11,245 nucleotides of DNA from positions 1-11,245 of the forward strand of contig JAUNUE010000043.1 in NCBI GenBank assembly GCA_030538335.1, read 5' to 3'. The first letter of the stretch is position 1; each line of letters starts with the position of its first letter. The stretch is from Allobrachymonas sp. (lineage in GTDB: Bacteria; Pseudomonadota; Gammaproteobacteria; Burkholderiales; Burkholderiaceae_C). Below the pieces are notes generated by a model. The model did not search any database. It had not been told where the DNA came from and saw only the letters and a program-made list of their open reading frames with translations. Shown here piece after piece: positions 6,188 to 11,245 of the stretch. Position numbers and translations under genes: made by a program.

Positions 6188-7927
6188 ATGTTTTTGCCCT
6201 CGCTGCGCTCCCGTTTGTCCGCCCGTTCTGCTCATCGCCTTGCTTCGTCTTCTGCCTCTGGCTGGCATCCCGTTTCATTGATCGTGCTGACCAGCGTGTT
6301 TCTGGCAACGGTTGGCAATATCGCCTTGTGGAAGCAATGGCAGGTGTTGCCAGAATTGGCGGGCATGTCCGGATTTTTTCTGGCACTTGGCACCGCTGTG
6401 GTGATTGCGTCACTGACTGCGCTGGCGCTCGCCGTGTTCGCCTGGCGCAGTTTCATCAAACCCGTGTTGTTGCTGTTCGTGCTGGCAGCCGCAGCAGGGC
6501 TCTATTTCATGCTGAGCTACAACGTGGTCATCGACAAGACCATGATGCTCAATGTGCTGCTGACCGACAAGCGCGAAGTCATCGACCTGCTCAATGTGCG
6601 CATGGTGGTTACCCTGCTGGTGCTGGGCATTGTTCCGGGCATCTGGCTCTGGCGCCAGCCTGTGCGCAAACTGACCTGGTTGCAAACATTCACGAGCCAC
6701 ACGATTCTGTTTGTTTTGTCTTTCGCGTTAGGTGCAGGCGCGCTGTTTGCCATGTACCGCGATTTTTCATCGCTGATGCGCAACCATACCCAGTTGCGCT
6801 ACCTCATCAACCCGCTGAATTCCTTCTACGCCCTCGGGCGCATAGCCGCCACGCCGTTTGAGATGCAGGCTGGCCCCTTGATTCCTGTGGCCCAGGACGC
6901 CCATTGGAACCCCCGCCATTTGCGCCAGACCAATATGCCTGGCGCACCTGCCAACACCACAACCAAAGCGCCATTGGTGGTGCTGGTGGTTGGTGAAACG
7001 GCACGCGCCGCCAATTTTTCGCTCAATGGTTACACCCGCCCCACCAACCCCATGCTGCAGGCACTGCCTGTGATCAGCCAGCAAGCGGTGTCGTCGTGCG
7101 GCACCAGCACGGCAACCTCCCTGCCCTGCATGTTCTCATCGCTGGGCAAGGAAGGGTTTGAAAGCCGCAAGCAGAATTACGAGAACATGCTGGATGTGAT
7201 GCAGCATGCGGACGTGCAGGTGCGCTGGATCGACAACCAGCCCGGCGGCTGCAAGGGCGTGTGCGACCGCGTACCCACCATCAGCACGGCAGCATCAACC
7301 CTCGCACCTTTCTGCAAAGAGGGTGAGTGTCTGGACGAAGTCATGCTGCAGGCCATGGATGAGGCATTGACCGCCAAAAATGCCATCGACCCGCAAAAAC
7401 CCACGCTGGTCGTGATGCACCAGATGGGCAGCCACGGCCCGGCCTATTTCAAACGTTCACCGGCCGACGCCAAACCTTTCCAGCCAGAATGCCAGTCGAA
7501 CACCCTGCAGGATTGCGACAGTGCGCAAATCGTCAATGCCTACGACAACTCGCTGGTCTACACCGACCGCTTTCTGGCGCAGACCATTGCCTGGCTGAAC
7601 CAGCGCGCGCAGACAGGGCAGCCCACGGCTTTGGTCTACGTGTCTGACCATGGCGAATCGCTGGGTGAAAACAACCTGTACCTGCACGGCCTGCCGTACA
7701 GCATTGCGCCCGACGTGCAGAAGCAGGTGCCGTGGATCAGCTGGTCCTCGCCCTCGTTCCTGAAAGACGAAGCAATCAATTCGGACTGCCTGCGCCAACA
7801 GCAAAGCCGCCCCATTTCGCATGACTACCTGTTCCACTCGATGCTGAACCTGCTGGATGTAGAGAACAGCGCCTACCGCCCCGAGCTGGATCTGTACGCC
7901 GCCTGCCGCAAAACCCCAAATAGCTGA
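6188..7927 (+). CDS. eptA: Lipid A phosphoethanolamine transferase (EptA/MCR family)
   Basis: Inner-membrane enzyme that transfers phosphoethanolamine from phosphatidylethanolamine to lipid A phosphates, lowering negative charge and reducing binding of polymyxins and cationic peptides. The 579-residue product has five N-terminal membrane helices (about 27-48, 60-86, 92-112, 138-155, 170-190), the EptA helix-loop NVLLTDKREVIDLL, then a periplasmic alkaline-phosphatase-like domain. Aligned by eye with MCR-1, the metal and catalytic residues are all present: E270 in VVGETARA, nucleophile T308 in SCGTSTATSLPC, H416 in MGSHGP, D487-H488 in SDHGES, and H500 in LYLHG. Several cysteines suggest the usual disulfides. 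ATG 6188 fits the family N-terminus; an in-frame ATG 6125 would add 21 unlikely residues. The 209-bp upstream gap shows no convincing promoter or PmrA box. It looks like an intrinsic chromosomal gene. Orthology to eptA proper versus a paralogue is not settled. Confidence 0.92.
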   Translation: MFLPSLRSRLSARSAHRLASSSASGWHPVSLIVLTSVFLATVGNIALWKQWQVLPELAGMSGFFLALGTAVVIASLTALALAVFAWRSFIKPVLLLFVLAAAAGLYFMLSYNVVIDKTMMLNVLLTDKREVIDLLNVRMVVTLLVLGIVPGIWLWRQPVRKLTWLQTFTSHTILFVLSFALGAGALFAMYRDFSSLMRNHTQLRYLINPLNSFYALGRIAATPFEMQAGPLIPVAQDAHWNPRHLRQTNMPGAPANTTTKAPLVVLVVGETARAANFSLNGYTRPTNPMLQALPVISQQAVSSCGTSTATSLPCMFSSLGKEGFESRKQNYENMLDVMQHADVQVRWIDNQPGGCKGVCDRVPTISTAASTLAPFCKEGECLDEVMLQAMDEALTAKNAIDPQKPTLVVMHQMGSHGPAYFKRSPADAKPFQPECQSNTLQDCDSAQIVNAYDNSLVYTDRFLAQTIAWLNQRAQTGQPTALVYVSDHGESLGENNLYLHGLPYSIAPDVQKQVPWISWSSPSFLKDEAINSDCLRQQQSRPISHDYLFHSMLNLLDVENSAYRPELDLYAACRKTPNS

Positions 7928-7931
7928 CAGG

Positions 7932-9809
7932 TCAAATCTCGACTTTGCCGCCCATTTCGACCACTGCATTGGTCGGCAAGCTCATGTAGGCCGCCATGCT
8001 GGTTGCGTTGTAGTGCATCTGCGCAAACAGCCGCTCGCGCCAGCGCGCCATGCCCGGCTGGTCGGTGGAGACCACCGTATCGCGCGAAAGGAAATAACTG
8101 GTACGCATGGGGTCAAGTTCAATCCCGTGCTCGTGCAAGGGCGCAAGCGCCTTGGGCAAATCCACTTCGTCCATAAAACCGTAGTGCACCTCGACCTGCC
8201 AGCATGCGTTGCCCAAAGGGTGTACTTTCAATCGCTCTTGCACATCAACCCACGGCACCTCGTGGTAATGCAGGGCTACAAACAGGTTCTGCGCATGCAG
8301 GACCTTGTTGTGCTTCAAGTTGTGCAGCAAGGCGTTGGGCACGGAAACATCCTGCGGATGCATGAAGACAGCCGTGCCCGCCACCCGTTGCGGAGGTGCG
8401 GCAAATACCGACTGCAGAAATTCTTTCAGATTCAGGCTGTTGCCAGCACGTTTTTCTGCAATCAACTGGCGGCCCCGGTACCAGGTAAGCATCAGCACAA
8501 ACAGCACCGCGGCAATAAAGAGAGGGAACCAGCCACCTTCAAGAATTTTCGCCATATTGGAAAACCAGAAAGCACCATCCACCGCCAGGAAAAATGCCGT
8601 CAGCGCCAGCGCCACCACCACGTGCCACTTCCAGACGTGGCGCATCACGAAGTAGGCCATGATGCTGGTAATGACCATATTGGTGGTCACCGCAATGCCA
8701 TACGCGCCCGCCAGGTTTTCAGAAGTGCGGAACATGATGACCACCGCCACGATGGCAACAAACAGTGCCCAGTTGACAAACGGCATGTAGATCTGGCCCG
8801 ACTCGTACTCATTGGTATGCAGGATTTGCAGGCGCGGCAGATAACCCAACTGGATGATCTGTTTGGTCGCGCTGAAAGCGCCTGAAATCAGCGCTTGTGA
8901 CGCAATCACTGTGGCCGCGGTGGCCAGCCCCACCATCGGATACAGCGCCCATTTGGGCACCATCATGAAGAAAGGGTTGGCGGTAGCACCTGGCTCGCGC
9001 AGCAGCAAGGCGCCCTGCCCCAGATAGTTCAACACCAGCGGTGGCATCACGACAAAAAACCACGCAAGCTGGATCGGACGGCGGCCAAAATGACCCATGT
9101 CGGCATACAAGGCCTCGCCCCCGGTTACGCACAGCACCACAGCGCCGAGGATGAAAAAGGTGGTCAAGGGCTGTGCAGCTACAAAGCGCATGGCGTACAA
9201 GGGATTGAGCGCTTGCAAAATATCAGGTCGCTGCACGATTTGCGCAACCCCCAGCGCGCCAATCGCCAGAAACCACAGCAGCATGATGGGGCCAAAGAAC
9301 TTGCCGATACCTGCCGTGCCTTTTTTCTGGAAAACGAACAGCGCCAGCAGGATGATGAGCGTAAGGGGGATGACGTATTCCTTGAAGGCCCGCGAGGCCA
9401 CTTCCAGCCCCTCCACCGCCGCCAGCACCGAAATCGCCGGCGTGATCACGCCATCGCCATAAAACAGGCATGCGCCCGCAATACCCAGCAGCAGCAGCAC
9501 ATACCGCAGCTTGGGCTGATCGGTGAGGGAGCGCGACACCAGCGCCAGCATCGCCACCAGGCCACCTTCCCCGTGGTTGTCGGCGCGCAAGATCATCAAC
9601 ACATACTTGAAGGAAACGATCAGTGTCAGCGTCCAGAAAAACAGCGACACGATGCCGAAGACATTGGCCTCGTTGACCGGCAGCTTGTTGAGGTGGAATA
9701 CGGTCTGTACCGAATACAGCACACTGGTGCCGATATCGCCATACACGATGCCAATGGCGCCCAGCATCAGGGCCGAAACGGACGATTTGTGTTGGGTATT
9801 TTGATCCAT
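7932..9809 (-). CDS. kup: Low-affinity potassium transporter Kup
   Basis: Inner-membrane K+ uptake system, probably a K+/H+ symporter (KUP/HAK/KT family). The 625-residue protein has about twelve membrane helices in the first ~430 residues and a cytosolic C-terminal domain. Family motifs are clear: YGDIGTS (23-29), GDGVITPAISVLAAVEGLE, GGEALYADMGHFG, ASQALISGAFS, and the C-terminal RTSYFLSRDT and final GGKVEI. The usual GTSPLY motif reads GTSVLY here. ATG 9809 (MDQNTQHK) gives the typical family length. An in-frame ATG at 9839 would add ten residues, and neither start has a strong ribosome binding site. The gene converges on the eptA-like gene with 4 bp between stop codons. No promoter was recognised upstream. 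Confidence 0.95.
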   Translation of the reverse strand: MDQNTQHKSSVSALMLGAIGIVYGDIGTSVLYSVQTVFHLNKLPVNEANVFGIVSLFFWTLTLIVSFKYVLMILRADNHGEGGLVAMLALVSRSLTDQPKLRYVLLLLGIAGACLFYGDGVITPAISVLAAVEGLEVASRAFKEYVIPLTLIILLALFVFQKKGTAGIGKFFGPIMLLWFLAIGALGVAQIVQRPDILQALNPLYAMRFVAAQPLTTFFILGAVVLCVTGGEALYADMGHFGRRPIQLAWFFVVMPPLVLNYLGQGALLLREPGATANPFFMMVPKWALYPMVGLATAATVIASQALISGAFSATKQIIQLGYLPRLQILHTNEYESGQIYMPFVNWALFVAIVAVVIMFRTSENLAGAYGIAVTTNMVITSIMAYFVMRHVWKWHVVVALALTAFFLAVDGAFWFSNMAKILEGGWFPLFIAAVLFVLMLTWYRGRQLIAEKRAGNSLNLKEFLQSVFAAPPQRVAGTAVFMHPQDVSVPNALLHNLKHNKVLHAQNLFVALHYHEVPWVDVQERLKVHPLGNACWQVEVHYGFMDEVDLPKALAPLHEHGIELDPMRTSYFLSRDTVVSTDQPGMARWRERLFAQMHYNATSMAAYMSLPTNAVVEMGGKVEI

Positions 9810-9889
9810 GATCCGCAAAATAATGCCGCCATCAAACATGGCAGCGCACCACCATGAGTGTGAGGCAGCTATTGTGCCTGTAGCAGCGT

Positions 9890-9905
9890 AAAAGCACTTG
9901 CTTTT
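9890..9905. repeat. Inverted repeat upstream of kup
   Basis: AAAAGCA (9890-9896) and TGCTTTT (9899-9905) form a perfect 7-bp inverted repeat around a 2-bp centre, about 80 bp upstream of the kup start. It could be an operator-like dyad or a hairpin in the kup leader. Further along the same ~220-bp non-coding stretch (9840-10062) lie a perfect 10-bp palindrome (9957-9966) overlapping an 8-bp one (9965-9972), both enclosed by ACGGTG (9952-9957) and CACCGT (9979-9984). No gene is evident in this stretch. Confidence 0.4.
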
Positions 9906-10007
9906 GCAAAACGCCTTGAGAGCAGGTGTTTCTTTTTAACCATAGGAAGCCACGGTGCTGATCAGCGTACGCTTCTACCACCGTTTTGCCTTATGCGCAC
10001 ACCATAA

Positions 10008-10036
10008 AAAAGGCCGGAGTACAACTCCGGCCTTTT
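10008..10036. terminator. Strong, probably bidirectional intrinsic terminator
   Basis: A perfect 13-bp stem (10008-10020 with 10024-10036) closes on an ACA loop, with a GC-rich core GGCCGGAGT and A/T runs on both sides. It starts 26 bp past the urea transporter stop on the minus strand and should end that transcript, shielding kup from read-through. On the plus strand it would stop antisense transcription into the urea genes. Confidence 0.92.
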
Positions 10037-10062
10037 GGCTACCTTGTGATCAAGTCAGATGA

Positions 10063-11049
10063 TCAACTGGATTTTGTATCCCAGGTCATCACGGCAAACA
10101 GGAACAGCCAGCCTGCCAGGTTGAACGGGAATGTGAACGAAGGCAGACCTACCGGGGTCAGAATGGCACTGATGGCGCCCTGAAACACCGTGGTGACGAA
10201 AATCGAGAAGATCGCCAGCAGGATGTTGCGGGTTGTCGGTTGCAGGAACACGCAGCCCACAGCAGGAGCGGTCAGCGCGGCGGTGAAGCCCCACAGGCCG
10301 AAGTTGATGTCACCAATGTTGGCACCCGTCAGGTAGGCAATCACCGGAGCCATGAAAGCACCCAGCGCGCTCAAACCAGCACACCACAGCGACTCAACAG
10401 CCAGCGCAACGATGAAGATGATGCCGGACCACTTGCTGGCCACGAACCACACCTGCGACATGCTCGTCAGACCAGAGTTGATCCAGTCGGCAAAGCCCCA
10501 AGTACCGGTTTGGGCGGTGAAGTCGGTCAGCATGGCAGGAGCCAGGCCAGTGGTGTTCAGGCCACCCACTTTGTAGCCGAAAGCCACGATCAGCCAGCAC
10601 ACCAGCACGAAGGGGAAGGTGAAAGCGGGCATCTTGTACGGTGTCAGGAAGTTGGCCACCGCCATGATCACGAGTGTCGAGAACATCGAACCCACGACCA
10701 CGAAGATCCACATCAGCGTATTGGCCTGCAGGAATGTAGGCAGGCAGGCGCCGACCAACATACCGTTGAAGCCATAGATACCGGCTTTGAGTGCACCACG
10801 GTTGGCCTTGATGATGTAGGCCATGGCCGTAGAGGCAATCGTACCGATGACAGAACCAATCGCTACCTCGTAGGAAGTACCGCCCGTTGCGGCGCCCACG
10901 AACATGGCAACAAAGTTCAACAGACCCGTGAGCGGGTTGTCCATGAAAATAACCTGGCCGGAGCCCCGCAGGACGACGTCGATGAACTCTAGCACTGGGT
11001 TGCTATCGGCCATCTTTTTCCAGGCACTTGTGTTTGCAGCATCTACCAT
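10063..11049 (-). CDS. Urea transporter (UT/SLC14-like family)
   Basis: Integral inner-membrane urea channel that lets external urea enter for hydrolysis by cytosolic urease. The 328-residue product has two homologous halves, as expected for the UT fold. QVIFMDNPLTGLLNFVAMFVG (32-52) matches QVWFVASKWSGIIFIVALAVE (199-219), IYGFNGMLVG (91-100) parallels LWGFTAALTA, and AFTFPFVLVCWL (142-153) parallels SFTFPFNLAGWL (304-315). NPLTGLL is the family hallmark. ATG 11049 is supported by GGGAGAGA about five bases upstream; the open frame continues to 11136 but that part overlaps the ureD-like gene. It lies 37 bp downstream of the ureD-like gene, probably in the same transcript, and ends before a strong terminator. 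The family symbol (utp, yut or other) is not certain, so none is given. Confidence 0.88.
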   Translation of the reverse strand: MVDAANTSAWKKMADSNPVLEFIDVVLRGSGQVIFMDNPLTGLLNFVAMFVGAATGGTSYEVAIGSVIGTIASTAMAYIIKANRGALKAGIYGFNGMLVGACLPTFLQANTLMWIFVVVGSMFSTLVIMAVANFLTPYKMPAFTFPFVLVCWLIVAFGYKVGGLNTTGLAPAMLTDFTAQTGTWGFADWINSGLTSMSQVWFVASKWSGIIFIVALAVESLWCAGLSALGAFMAPVIAYLTGANIGDINFGLWGFTAALTAPAVGCVFLQPTTRNILLAIFSIFVTTVFQGAISAILTPVGLPSFTFPFNLAGWLFLFAVMTWDTKSS

Positions 11050-11059
11050 CTTTCTCTCC

Positions 11060-11090
11060 CTTTTTGACAAAAAGCCGAGCGTTCGCTCAG
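11060..11090 (-). promoter_or_regulatory. Abutting hairpins between ureD-like gene and urea transporter
   Basis: Read on the minus strand, a 7-bp stem with one G-T wobble and an AA loop (11090-11075) includes the ureD stop codon and is followed by CTTTTTG, like an intrinsic terminator. That T tract is itself the left arm of a perfect 7-bp inverted repeat CTTTTTG-T-CAAAAAG (11074-11060), which abuts the transporter ribosome binding site GGGAGAGA. The T run cannot serve both as terminator tail and as hairpin arm at once. This suggests partial termination or a processing site that sets transporter expression relative to upstream genes. Confidence 0.45.
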
Positions 11091-11245
11091 TTTGGCCGCC
11101 ACAGGAAAGGCGGAGGCAGCTCCGCACCCTTGACAACCTTCCTCACCACTCTCCGGAACTCGTCGATCCGGTCCCTGACCATTTTCACGTCTGCGCCAAG
11201 CACCTTGAAGACCAGCCCCGCATCATTGGGCAGCACGCTCAAACC
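11087..11245 (-). CDS. ureD: Urease accessory protein UreD, C-terminal fragment (cut by window edge)
   Basis: An open minus-strand frame runs from the window edge to a TGA at 11087-11089, encoding 52 residues that begin GLSVLPNDAGLVFKVLGADV and end ELPPPFLWRPN. The LPNDAGLVFKVLG stretch, a following charged helix, and the closing LPPPFLWR resemble the C-terminus of UreD/UreH, the chaperone that binds apo-urease with UreF and UreG for nickel insertion. The neighbouring urea transporter supports this. About 220 N-terminal residues, and probably further urease genes, should lie beyond the window on the minus strand. Identification is from a short fragment, so it is likely rather than certain. 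Confidence 0.72.
   Translation of the reverse strand, partial: GLSVLPNDAGLVFKVLGADVKMVRDRIDEFRRVVRKVVKGAELPPPFLWRPN

Noticed and set aside
8013..9857. Long plus-strand open frames opposite kup (8013-8885, 9090-9857)
   Set aside because: They are antisense to a well-conserved Kup coding region, rich in His, Gln and Arg in the manner of reversed membrane-protein codons, and match no known family.
10240..10992. 250-codon plus-strand open frame opposite the urea transporter
   Set aside because: It is antisense to a clear UT-family gene and has a His/Gln/Arg-rich shadow composition.
11050..11136. Longer urea transporter start at 11136
   Set aside because: The added residues are Arg/Ser-rich, overlap the ureD-like frame, and the internal ATG 11049 has a good ribosome binding site.

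Overview
The window looks like a chromosomal segment of a GC-rich betaproteobacterium. Comamonadaceae or related Burkholderiales is the best guess. This rests on dense GC-rich coding, the style of the DnaK, DnaJ, type II NADH dehydrogenase and Kup proteins, and a urea transporter beside a urease accessory gene. No rRNA, tRNA, CRISPR array, phage gene or full insertion sequence is visible. The taxon is inferred, not proven.

Left part (1-3601, + strand): the heat-shock chaperone pair dnaK (5' end cut off by the window edge) and dnaJ. Between them sits an ElaA-like GNAT acetyltransferase gene. The dnaK-acetyltransferase gap is crowded. It holds two inverted REP-like hairpins, a candidate sigma-32 promoter between them, and a terminator-like hairpin just before the acetyltransferase start. 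A second, larger imperfect palindrome (2352-2455) overlaps the 3' end of the acetyltransferase gene and supplies its last ~32 codons and stop codon.

Middle part (3646-7927, + strand): a sigma-70-like promoter, a type II NADH dehydrogenase (ndh), a closely spaced Rossmann-type methyltransferase gene, and then an EptA/MCR-family lipid A phosphoethanolamine transferase with all its expected catalytic residues.

Right part (7932-11245, - strand): a Kup potassium transporter, convergent with the eptA-like gene with only 4 bp between stop codons; a ~250-bp non-coding stretch ending in a strong terminator; a urea transporter of the UT family with two visible homologous halves; and, at the window edge, 52 C-terminal codons resembling the urease accessory protein UreD. 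The ureD-transporter junction carries two abutting inverted repeats just before the transporter's ribosome binding site.

Functionally this is mostly housekeeping and envelope or transport content: protein folding, respiratory NADH oxidation, lipid A charge modification, K+ uptake and urea uptake. I see no clear new multi-gene system. The most interesting features are the small repeated or palindromic elements and how they have been built into gene ends and leaders.
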